Shown piece by piece: positions 13,281 through 21,283 of a stretch of DNA of 64,000 nt. The DNA is from Metellina segmentata (lineage: Eukaryota > Arthropoda > Arachnida > Araneae > Tetragnathidae): positions 65,416,998-65,480,997 of the forward strand of contig OX375876.1 of NCBI GenBank assembly GCA_947359465.1, written 5' to 3'. A program made the translations under genes and the position numbers. Position 1 is the first letter of the stretch, and each line of letters opens with the position of its first letter. The notes under the pieces were generated by a model. It was not told the DNA's origin, made no database searches, and was given only the letters and a program-made list of their open reading frames with translations.

Positions 13281-14269
13281 AAATAAAATTGCAATTTCCT
13301 CAAATTCTCTGTATCGAAATCAAAGTGTATCTCAATGCAACAAATCAGTCCTCTGTGCGAGAACATACTTGAGTAAAAAATTATGTCTTGAACTTAAAAA
13401 ATGTTCAAATAAATACAGTAAAAACTAATCTAATATATTTCTCTAATAAAAACAAAGGAAATAAAACACCGTAATACACTTAATGTTTCCAATGTGATGC
13501 CGGCATAGCTTTTTGCAAATTTGCGTTTGCTATCGCCGCTCACTTTAAACGTGCTAAAAAAGAATATCTAAAATTCTTGACTGAATGCAAAGTACAGCAC
13601 GAAAGCAGTGGTTTTGTGAAAGAAAAAAAAAGCAAGAGTTTGGTACGTGGTGGTAGCTGTCGTCGTTTCAGATAAGGCAGTGTTGAGTGTAAACAGGCGC
13701 CCAAAGTTACTTAGCATTAGCTGTCGGGGAAAACTTAGGTCAAGCGGAGGAAAAGCCTTAAAAACGCTCTTTATGAGTTCCACTGAATTGTTGTTTATGA
13801 CAACAGGTGTCTATTATCAGCTGTGGAGCGAGAGAAAAAAATTACCAGCTGACCTTCTGCGAAGAAGTGGAGTAAAAAAAAAGTGTTTTAAGCTCATATC
13901 CCCATTTTTTGCGACTGTCTACGTTCCACAATTTTTATAGGTACAATTATAGTGAGAGATAAAAACATTTTTCGTTTTATTATGTATCTTTGATATCAGT
14001 TAAAATATAATATTAAAAAAATTAAGTAAAAGATTTATGGGCAATCAGTACCGTTCTTTAGATTATACACGGTAGTAGAGAGGCCCACCCATTTAAGCCC
14101 CTTTGGCTGATTTATCTCTAATTCACAGATATTGTGATACCATTTTTAAATCATTCATATAATATACAATATGGTTTACACTTCAAAGCAATGCTTATAA
14201 AAATCATTCTCCTCTTGCTGTTTTTTTTTAAATTATCCTATAAGGAAGGTACTAGCATGAAGGGCCTAC

Positions 14270-14440
14270 TAAGGGCCAGAGCATGGATAGGGCCAGTTCC
14301 GGGGCCAGGGTATGGATATAAATTGTGATGTCCTGTGTTAGGAGCAATGATGGCAGCCCATTGGGTGCTCCTTCACAAATGGCCATCGCTTACGACTATT
14401 GCATAGTATATGGATTGAATTCCAATACATATGGTCATAT
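14270..14440 (+). mobile_element. SINE-2 body fragment
   Basis: GGTATGGATATAAATTGTG, TGTCCTGTGTTAGGAGCAATGATGG and CTCCTTCACAAATGGCCATC match, in forward orientation, the reverse complement of the SINE-2 copy at 45190-45440. The tRNA-like head is degraded to GGGCCAGTTCCGGGGCCAG. Confidence 0.7.
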
Positions 14441-14509
14441 GTAAAAAAAAAAGGTAGTCTCTAAGAAGTTTGATTGAATTGAATCTGTCTTTGAGAGCAG
14501 AAGTGACTG

Positions 14510-14720
14510 AAGATTTGTCCACTGCGCTAGCAACCTGCGAGTTGCAAGCGGCGCAGCTTCAATACCCGTATCCTACATTGAATTTCTTTCTTCTGTGCCA
14601 GCAAAAATTTCCTTGTGTGTGCATATGCATTACTTGACGTTGTATTTTTGTGTTTAGCACAGCTTGATCAAATGTGGTTGTCCCTTGTGCCTTGCAACTC
14701 AACCCAACCAACCCACGCTC
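14510..14720 (+). mobile_element. SINE-3 copy
   Basis: Matches the SINE-3 copy at 62160: CACTGCGCTAGCAACCTGCGAGTTG, a TTTCTTCTGTGCCAGCAAAA block, CCTTGTGTGTGCATATGCATTACTTGA and the AGCACAGCTTGATCAAATGTGG block. The head is a tRNA-like sequence with a decayed B-box. The tail ends in a CCAACCAACCCA run. Confidence 0.75.
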
Positions 14721-14784
14721 ACCCATCTACACACATAGTAGCAATACTTCAAAAGTACAGGTTGGTATATTTGAGGGTTTATCG

Positions 14785-14940
14785 CGTAAGGGCCATATTT
14801 GACTATGCTGCGCCAGGCACAAGATATGCAATATCAAATAATACACACACAAAATGAAAGATTTTAAAGACACAGAAGAGAGGAAAAAATACACCCAAAG
14901 AGGATTACACCTGACAGGAATCAAACTTCAGCCGCCCACA
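14785..14940 (-). mobile_element. SINE-3 copy, inverted relative to the preceding one
   Basis: CATATTTGACTATGCTGCGCCAGGCACAAGA, ATAATACACACACAAAATG and GACAGGAATCAAACTTCAGCC are the reverse complement of SINE-3 blocks. With 14510-14720 it forms an inverted SINE pair separated by about 65 bp, able to fold in RNA. Confidence 0.75.
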
Positions 14941-15211
14941 TCTCGAAGGTACAGAGTACAGGAACATAAAGTGAATTTCGAGAAATAATATTTCAATATT
15001 TTTTAACAGTCGTAAACACTCCTTGAACACAGAGATTTCTATTCTCGGATTAACTGAGTTGATTCCTTTTTAGTTTCTGACGTAATCCTTTATTAGTAAA
15101 TTAATATGGTGACAAATTATAAGACATAAAAACATAGTGAATTTTTCAAAAATTCATAAGGTCAAAATTTTATTTGGCATGAACTTAGAATTTCTAACTT
15201 ACAGCCTCCTC

Positions 15212-15532
15212 CTAATTGGAGCCGACCAACCGGTATAGTGGCTAATGTGTTAGCCTCTAGATAGGATGGCTCCTGGTTCGAATCCGGGTCCGGGCATGGA
15301 TATTTGTAAGCGTATGTTGTAGAGGCGGCTGGTGCACCTTTCATCTGTCGTGGCCGAAAGTCCTCACGTTGAGTTGGTGTGTAAGTTTGGAGAGTGGGGT
15401 GCCAGCTCAGGTGTTGCCTCGTCATCTGACCGTGGTTCAAAAATACGAGGTGTTGTCCTCGGATATTTCCCTTAAGGGATTGATCCAGGACCGTCGTCAA
15501 TAGCCTGTTGTGTTGCTCTAGTGCGACGTTAA
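15212..15532 (+). mobile_element. Chimeric SINE: SINE-2 head joined to SINE-1 body
   Basis: The head GCCGACCAACCGGTATAGTGG ... CCTGGTTCGAATCCGGGTC is that of SINE-2 (compare the reverse strand at 45440), including a good B-box at about 15274-15284. From about 15330 the sequence is the SINE-1 body and tail (TGGTGCAC, TCTGTCGTGGCC, TGTGTAAGTTTGGAGAGTGG, ATCTGACCGTGGTTCAAAA, GTTGCTCTAGTGCGACGTTAA). The two parts join without a visible target duplication, which favours template switching over nested insertion. Confidence 0.78.
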
Positions 15533-15599
15533 CAAAAACTTACCTTTACCCTCCGAATTGGAACGGAATTTTGGCTATGCTTCTGCCTGTTATCTCTTC

Positions 15600-15808
15600 T
15601 GGTTGTTGCCTCGACGAATTTACTCTCGAGGTCGTAGAAACTGACCAGATCTTGTTGGACGAGATATCTCGCCATTAAAAGAAGCATATGAGATCTTGAT
15701 CTCATCTGCTTCTTTAAAAAAAATCGCCAATATCTTGATAATGACATATCTTGTCGAAACCAGAATTGTTTAGATCTTGATGGACAAGAAGCCCCTTGGA
15801 GGGTTTTG
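15600..15808. mobile_element. TTAA-type palindromic element, copy 3, directly upstream of eya exon 1
   Basis: Contains GGACGAGATATCTCGCC, the AAGAAGCATATGAGATCTTGATCTC block, the AAAAATCGCCAATATCTTGATAATGACATATC block and the right end GGAGGGTTTTGA, all shared with the other copies. The left end is unclear. It ends 73 nt before the splice acceptor of the first visible eya exon. Confidence 0.7.
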
Positions 15809-15881
15809 AACAACCCCAATGAGATGCTGCTGATTCTTATTCTCGTTAGGTGCTAATTCAAGATTTTCTTTCCTATTACAG

Positions 15882-16003
15882 TAGTCAAGAGAGCCAGCAA
15901 GGTAGTTTATCCAGTCCAGAAACCCAAGGTGATAGTGGGCAAACCTCTCCTCATTCTCTAGCTTCTGAGTCGCCAAGTTTACCACCAACTCTTTCTACAA
16001 ATG
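15882..16003 (+). CDS. eya: eya coding exon 1 (first visible)
   Basis: The acceptor TTTCCTATTACAG and donor ATG|GTGAGC are both good. The exon starts with one base completing a codon from an unseen upstream exon and ends with one base of the next, encoding residues 1-40 (SQESQQGSL ... PPTLSTN). The segment is Ser/Pro-rich with SSP, TSP and ESP sites that could be targets of proline-directed kinases; MAPK phosphorylation is known for Drosophila Eya, but these exact sites are inferred. No start codon lies in frame, so the N terminus must be encoded upstream. Confidence 0.87.
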
Positions 16004-16126
16004 GTGAGCTATAGTTATCTTCATAAACACGACATATAGAGAAGTTTGAATTCAGATATTTTTGTTGTTATTGTTTAATATGTGTTAGTGCATGGATATG
16101 AATTTTCACTCGGTTTTCTTTTACAG
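16004..16126 (+). other. eya intron 1 (123 nt)
   Basis: Shortest intron of the gene, from GTGAGC to TTTTACAG; nothing else is in it. It carries a T-rich polypyrimidine tract just before the acceptor. Confidence 0.85.
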
Positions 16127-16213
16127 GTGTTCTAGGTCCTATGGCAAGTCCCAATGATTCGCCGTCGTATAATTCTACGTCTGCATGGGGAATATGTGGA
16201 AATGAGCCCTCAG
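16127..16213 (+). CDS. eya: eya coding exon 2
   Basis: Acceptor CTTTTACAG, donor TCAG|GTAAAT. Encodes residues 41-69 (GVLGPMASPNDSPSYNSTSA then WGICGNEPS), in phase with both neighbours (two bases in, one base out). Ser/Pro/Asn-rich with two S-P sites; part of the divergent transactivation region. No catalytic motif is expected here. Confidence 0.88.
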
Positions 16214-16743
16214 GTAAATTTATTTCGATCTCTAGATCATCGACCTTTCTTTACCTTTGTTAAGAGGGGGAACGCTGTACATTTTTAATTCTTTCACAAG
16301 AGTTCGTATGCTTTAAATTATGATATGTAACCATTTTTAACCATAGCTAAAATACATTTGTATGTATTTAAATTTGATTGATATCGTAATGAATAAAACA
16401 GATATGAATTTTATAACAAATGCGAAGACCATGTAGGTGATGGCAATTGTGTTAAAATTTGTGTTTGTATGAAAATATAAAATAAGATATTGAAAGCAGT
16501 TCCTGTCTACTGTATTTATTGAAATCACTAGTGAAAGTGAGATATGATCTTTCGAAATCTCTTTGAAGTATTTGCCCTAATTTCCGATTTTAAATATTGA
16601 AACGTACACACATGTCCAAAATTCAAGGAGAGTGCAATCTGAAATGAATCCCGCGCCTATTACATTCACCGAACTAACGCAATTTTTTAACTTGTTGAAA
16701 GAGACCTAGTTGTGTACTGGTTTCTGATCCTAAAAATATAATC

Positions 16744-16925
16744 CTCACAACGTGCAGACATGCTTTCTACAAGACAGTACAAAAGTTCATGGGCCCATTC
16801 GAGCACTAAAGTACGTCTTTTCTCTTATCCGGTCTTTGGTGTGGTAATGTAGTATGCAATGCGACGTTATAGAGCATCCCAAGCATGCCTCATTGGATTG
16901 AGATCAGGTGACCGTGCTTGATATG
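16744..16925 (-). pseudogene. Tc1-type transposase C-terminal relic
   Basis: On the - strand, 16925-16871 reads ARSPDLNPMRHAWDAL and then a stop. After frame changes, 16815-16744 reads LEWAHELLYCLVESMSARCE, the usual C terminus of Tc1-like transposases. The third catalytic acid, normally the Glu of the NPIEH motif, is Arg here. Only the last ~60 residues remain. It lies in the intron between exons 2 and 3, antisense to eya. Confidence 0.85.
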
Positions 16926-17329
16926 AATTCAAAGTTACTTTTAATTTTCAACCGCGAGTGTATAACTCAAACCTTATCAATGGAAGAATAAATGATGAAA
17001 AAGCGATTATTTTAGGTTATTCGTGTTTATGCTTCAACAAATTGCTCAATAGTCTAGCTAAAATTTCTTTTAAAATTCATAATTTTATTGAAATACGTAC
17101 CATGATATGATATAAAAAACATACTTTGGGAGTTAGTAAATTATAAATGTTCCATAAATCTGTTTTTTAAAACTTTAAACCTTTGACACGCTATTCTTTT
17201 TGTTGCAAATAAGGGGAAATTGTGGCGTTATGTTAGTATATACCATTATAGAAATCAGGTTTTCGTAGTGTTTGGCTATTTGTTGCGTCAGAAAGAGCTG
17301 ACAGTGTGATTTTTCTTTTTAATTTGTAG

Positions 17330-17413
17330 TAAAGGTAGAGCATTTGTCTGCACCCGATGCGTCTCACCTAGATTCCGGCTATCCTACGACAGATTCTTTA
17401 GCGAATTATACAG
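17330..17413 (+). CDS. eya: eya coding exon 3
   Basis: Acceptor TTTTTAATTTGTAG, donor ACAG|GTATAA. Encodes residues 70-97 (VKVEHLSAPDASHLDSGYPT then TDSLANYT). VKVE fits the sumoylation consensus (hydrophobic-K-x-E); human Eya proteins have a comparable VKTE/IKTE motif, so a regulatory role is a reasonable inference. Phase matches exons 2 and 4. Confidence 0.88.
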
Positions 17414-17642
17414 GTATAATAATCTGCTTTTAAAGGAAATATCAAAACCTTTGAAAAGGAATAAATTTATAATAACATCCCAAATTTTAAAGGATAACTC
17501 ATAATTCCGATAAATTTGTTATAACTGTCCCAATTCTTGTTTAAAATAGAAAATGTTGGCGTCAATATTTCAATTTATTTCGTATTATTTGAATATTTGA
17601 AATTTATTTGGCATCTTTTAAATCCTTTTTGTTTTATTCTAG

Positions 17643-17715
17643 GAGATTTAAGTCCAGGAAAAGGAGCAGCAGCTCTGGATTTCACAGGTTCCTATCCATC
17701 GTCCTATTACAGCAG
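17643..17715 (+). CDS. eya: eya coding exon 4
   Basis: Acceptor TTTTATTCTAG, donor AGCAG|GTTAGT. Encodes residues 98-121 (GDLSPGKGAAALDFTGSYPS then SYYS) plus two bases of the Ser codon completed by exon 5. The Tyr-rich end begins the tyrosine-rich part of the transactivation region. A longer open frame through this exon reads into intron on both sides and is not the product. Confidence 0.9.
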
Positions 17716-18081
17716 GTTAGTTGACTTTTTCTCATATTTATTATACGGACTTAACAATGAAATATTTCGTCTGCTTTATGCATAGTAAATATATTTAGTT
17801 ATTATGATTACATGATATAGTACTTTTATGTTGAAGTAGCGAAGGGATTTTGTTGATTAGAATTATCACATTGTATATGAATTTCAGTTTTTGATAAATA
17901 GTATAATATCTCTTCATGGGTAATGATGATGTAAATTGTGTCTTAAAATTCAAATATTATCGTAACATGATAGAAGGAAAATGATACGATAAATTAAAGA
18001 AAACCTTATTTTTTAAGTATCAAAATTGCAATTACTTAATTTGACTTTCCTTTGATTAGCATCATAGGGTTCCCTCGGTCC

Positions 18082-18815
18082 TTAACCCTCCAATTGATTT
18101 AGACGAGATATCTCGTCCATCAATACATTACCAAGTTTGCTAGTGACGAGATATCTCGTCTACCAATATTGCGAGGGACGAGATATCTCGTTCATCAATA
18201 CATCAATTTTGCTAGCGACGATATATCTCGTCCATCAAAAGCTTGCCAATTTTGTAAGTAATGAGATAGCTCGTCCTCCAATATCTTATCAATTTTGCTA
18301 GTGACGAGATATCTCGTCCATCAATATCGTAACAATTTTGTAAGTGACGAGTTACCTCGTACATCAATACCTTACCATTTTGTAAGTAAAGAGATATCTC
18401 GTCCTTCAATATCTTACTAATTTTGCTGGTGACGAGATATCTCGTCCATCAATATCGTAACAATTTTGTAAGTGACGAGTTACCTCGTACACCAATACCT
18501 TACCATTTTTCTAGTAACGAGATATCTCGTCGGTCAATATCTTACCAATTTTGCTAGTGACGAGATATCTCGTCCATCAATACCTTATAAATTTTGCTAG
18601 TGACGAGATATCTCGTCCATCAATACCGTAACAATTTTGTAAGTGACGAATTACCTCGTACATTAATACCTTACCATTTTTCTAGTAACGAGATATCTCG
18701 TCGGGCAATATCTTACCAATTTTGCAAGTGACGAGATATCTCTTCCATCAATACCTTATAAATTTTGCTAGTGACGAGATATCTTGTCCATCGATATCAC
18801 CAATTTTGCCAGTGA
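18082..18815. repeat. Array of ~17 palindromic 43-bp monomers (TTAA-type element, copy 4, expanded)
   Basis: Begins with TTAACCCTCC at 18082. Some 17 monomers follow, each centred on GACGAGATATCTCGTC (a perfect 16-bp palindrome with an EcoRV core) or a variant, joined by a CATCAATA-ACCAATTTTGCTAGT linker. From 18304 the monomers repeat in order A-B-C, A-B-C, D, A-B-C, D: B always reads GACGAGTTACCTCGTAC, C ends TCGTCGG or TCGTCC, and A carries the ATCGTAACAATTTTGTAAGT linker. Blocks of three (129 bp) or four (about 171 bp) monomers have thus been copied together. The array lies in intron 4 and ends 149 nt before the exon 5 acceptor. Confidence 0.93.
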
Positions 18816-18964
18816 AGATTTAAATTTTTCACCAAGGCACAAGCGCAAATGCGATTAAAATATTATAAATGTTTTGTGTTTAGATAAAACTTTTTAAACT
18901 AAGGAAAGGTATGGTTTCTTTACATGTTCCTACTAACATATACATTTTTTGCTCCCTTTCCCAG

Positions 18965-19095
18965 CAGCATGCAGGCGTATCAACAATTTGGAGCTCAAAA
19001 TCCTGCATACACCATGCAAGCTGCGTCAAACTTTTACAATCAAGCTAGCCAAGCAACCGCCTACAATGTCTTATCTCAATCCTATGGCGTTACAG
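18965..19095 (+). CDS. eya: eya coding exon 5
   Basis: Encodes residues 123-165 (SMQAYQQFGAQNPAYTMQAA ... YNVLSQSYGVT), Gln/Tyr/Ala-rich as in the Eya transactivation region. The acceptor is a tandem NAGNAG: TTTCCCAG|CAG|CATG. Using the first AG (exon start 18965) gives Ser-Ser-Met; using the second (18968) removes one Ser without changing frame. The donor is ACAG|GTAAGAAA, and these eight intron bases are also one half of the target duplication of a hAT insertion that begins at 19104. Confidence 0.93.
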
Positions 19096-19103
19096 GTAAG
19101 AAA

Positions 19104-19816
19104 TAGGGATGCGACATCGATGTCGATGTTTTCAAAACATCAATGTTTTATAAAAAAACATCGATGTATTGGAGCCGATGTTTTTTGAACATCGAGGTTT
19201 ATACTTGTCGATGATTTTACGTTGTCGATGTTTTATTTTTAAGTGAAAAAAGTACCGTTATAAAATTTAAATAAATAACCAAGTAGCATAATTTTCATAA
19301 TCAGTAAATTGAAAATACTTTTAGACCAAATTGTCCAAGGGTCTGAAAACTAGGGACCCTACACCGATGTCAGTGTTTTCAAACCATCGATGTTCTATAA
19401 AAGCATCGATGTATTGGAGCCGATGTTTGTTTAACATCAAGGTTTATACATTGTCGATGTTTTATTTCTGAATAAAAAAAGCACCATAGCAAAAATTAAG
19501 AAAAATAACCGTGCAATTAAGTATTTGTCAGTGATGGCGACATCTGTCCCATCAGAAAGAGTGTTTAACTGGTGGGATGGTTTGTGAAAAAAGATGTCGA
19601 CTTAAAGTGGAGAAAGTTAACAAACTTCCTTTTTTACAAGCTGTAAATAAAAAATATTGGGGCAAAAAAAATTATGAGCCCAATATTTTTATTTACAGTA
19701 AATAAACTAACAATGATTATTGTTATAATAACATCGATGGTTTTTGGGCGATGTATTATCAACATCGATGTTTTAATTTTGAACATAGATGTTTTGCTGC
19801 CCATGTCGCATCCCTA
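19104..19816 (+). mobile_element. hAT DNA transposon, 713 bp, inserted at the exon 5 splice donor
   Basis: Terminal inverted repeats TAGGGATGCGACAT are perfect over 14 bp at both ends. The 8-bp target duplication is GTAAGAAA (19096-19103) and GTAAGAAG (19817-19824), one mismatch. The left copy is precisely intron positions +1 to +8 of the exon 5 donor. Many CATCGATG/GATGTTTT motifs occur inside. The first ~170 bp is repeated in diverged form at about 19352-19512. A frameshifted transposase tail is present at 19509-19660. Non-autonomous and dead. Confidence 0.93.
19509..19660 (+). pseudogene. hAT transposase C-terminal fragment, frameshifted
   Basis: YLSVMATSVPSERVFN is the hAT dimerisation-domain signature, followed by a stop at 19587-19589. 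In another frame KRCRLKVEKVNKLPFLQAVN continues the same domain. At least one frameshift and one stop break it. Same family motif as the fragment at 2192-2476 but clearly a different lineage. Confidence 0.88.
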
Positions 19817-20117
19817 GTAAGAAGTTATGATTAACCTAATTTCCCCCCTCCCTGAGTCTATAGCTTTTCTAAATTGTTTTTCTCCATAAACGTAATTTGT
19901 TTCAAAAACCAACAAGATGAAATAAAGCGATCGTTGTAATTATCCACTCCTAAAAGCTTTCTTATCAACAAAATCAATTATTTTTTAATTAATTTTTAAA
20001 TTGTATAGTTACAGACGTTTGTTAATAATAGTATTCATATTATGATTGCATACTCCTCTGAAATAAAGGTGTTGCATTATAGAAATCTGATGATTTTAAA
20101 ATACCATCATGTGGTTA

Positions 20118-20297
20118 TTAACCCTCTTTGTAAGTGTCATACACACATGGTTCCAAATGTAATCTGCAACATGAAGACTAAATATGATTAAAGGTTATTG
20201 AGGGAATGCCCTCAATAACCTTTAGTCATTTTTAGTCTTCTTGACCAATATAATGTTTCATAAGATTCTTTCTATCAATACAGACGCTGTTACTTAA
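20118..20297. mobile_element. Second TTAA-flanked short repeat family, copy 1, with a long hairpin
   Basis: Starts TTAACCCTCTTTG and ends at a TTAA at 20294. CTTCTTGACCAATATAATG and AAGATTCTTTCTATCAATAC are shared with 33970-34110, so this is a dispersed family. At 20173-20240 it holds a hairpin with 32-nt arms (two mismatches) and a 4-nt AATG loop; the inner AAAGGTTATTGAGGG arm is perfect. The loop is too short for a normal miRNA precursor, so a palindromic transposon core is the better reading. Confidence 0.7.
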
Positions 20298-21148
20298 TTA
20301 TGAACTTGCAGATGACCTTGAGAAATCCATTTCAGCAAAAGTGGTTAAATTTGCCAATGTGAAGAGCTACCAAACGCAATATCATGCATAAGGCGACAGC
20401 CCTAAGTGACTATTTTGCCAACTCATAATCACTGCTACTACTTCCTTCATCAACGATAAACTCCGTGGCAAAAACTTTGCTGAAGACGTCAATTGTTCAA
20501 TTGTTGGAAAGTAGATTATTTACGTTTAACTTGCCCCATTCCAATCACTAAACTCATTCAAAACCACGAGACTCAAATGCCAACTTGTAGTTGCGGAAAT
20601 ATAGACTGAAGCAGTTGAGAATCCTGCATGTTATGTTCAGATATCATTTAGCATCTAGAGTTCTGACTAATGAACAGTATTATGTGCTAAACCAAGCTTA
20701 TTTCTTGTATTTCAGAATTAGTTAATTTTTCTGTTTTCTACAAATAAAGCTATGGAATAAATTATTTTAATTAGAATTATCAAAAAAAAATTGAATTTTA
20801 AATCAAAGAACCGGGAAATTTACATCTGTATTGCTAGTTATTTTACATATTTAAGTGCCAAATAAAAACTAGTGATTTTCCATCATTGAACTAACTTTGC
20901 TCTTCGTAATGTGTTTCATAACAGGATAAAAATCACTTAAGTTTATTTAATTAGTTTTCTGACGTTTAGAACATGAAATTTTGTCAAGTACCTTTTTAAA
21001 ATATTGTATTTTAACTAACTAATAAACTCTTTTCATTTTTTTAATAAGCATTTAAAAAGATTTTTTAGAAATAACTTTAAAGGATTTTTTGATAAGTTCA
21101 TTTAATTGTAGTGTGTAGTCCTCGTATAAACATTTACTCTTTTCACAG

Positions 21149-21283
21149 GTAGTCGCAACCTAAGTCACCAGAACAGCAAAACGAATAGCACCTCGCTGTC
21201 TCAAAGCTCGTACCTGAATGCATACAGCACACATTTCCCCGCCGGTAACGGAACGCAGACAGCTCAAAACCCTTACGCATATG
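21149..21283 (+). CDS. eya: eya coding exon 6
   Basis: Acceptor CTCTTTTCACAG, donor TATG|GTAAGG. Encodes residues 166-210 (GSRNLSHQNSKTNSTSLSQS ... TQTAQNPYAY), rich in Ser, Asn, Gln and Tyr. Phase 1 on both sides like its neighbours, so it could be skipped as a cassette exon without a frameshift; there is no direct evidence that it is. Confidence 0.93.

Larger units (their letters stand above)
1..15881. other. Region upstream of the first visible eya exon; no provable gene
   Basis: This stretch is either a long 5' intron of eya or 5' flanking DNA. The first coding exon at 15882 starts with one base completing a codon, so at least one earlier coding exon must exist; I could not identify it here. 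Between the listed repeats (621-1680, 2770-3600, 5781-7400, 7610-10390, 11301-12820, 13290-14260) I see only AT-rich sequence without convincing exon structure. Open frames of 60-110 codons occur but carry no recognisable domain. Confidence 0.6.

Noticed and set aside
13647..13940. 97-codon + strand frame and its - strand counterpart
   Set aside because: No domain, no splice context, ends in T-rich intronic sequence, and the two frames overlap on opposite strands.
15212..15285. tRNA gene candidate with GGTTCGAATCC
   Set aside because: Same head occurs on SINE-2 at 45440 and continues into a SINE body here.
17537..17785. 82-codon frame containing eya exon 4
   Set aside because: The frame reads through intron on both sides; the true exon is only 17643-17715 as defined by splice sites and phase.
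18082..18815. CRISPR-like array (regular repeats with spacers)
   Set aside because: Repeats are palindromic transposon-derived monomers, the 'spacers' are themselves repeated, and the setting is an animal intron.
20173..20240. miRNA precursor
   Set aside because: The loop is only 4 nt and the stem nearly perfect, more like a palindromic repeat; kept as a finding only.
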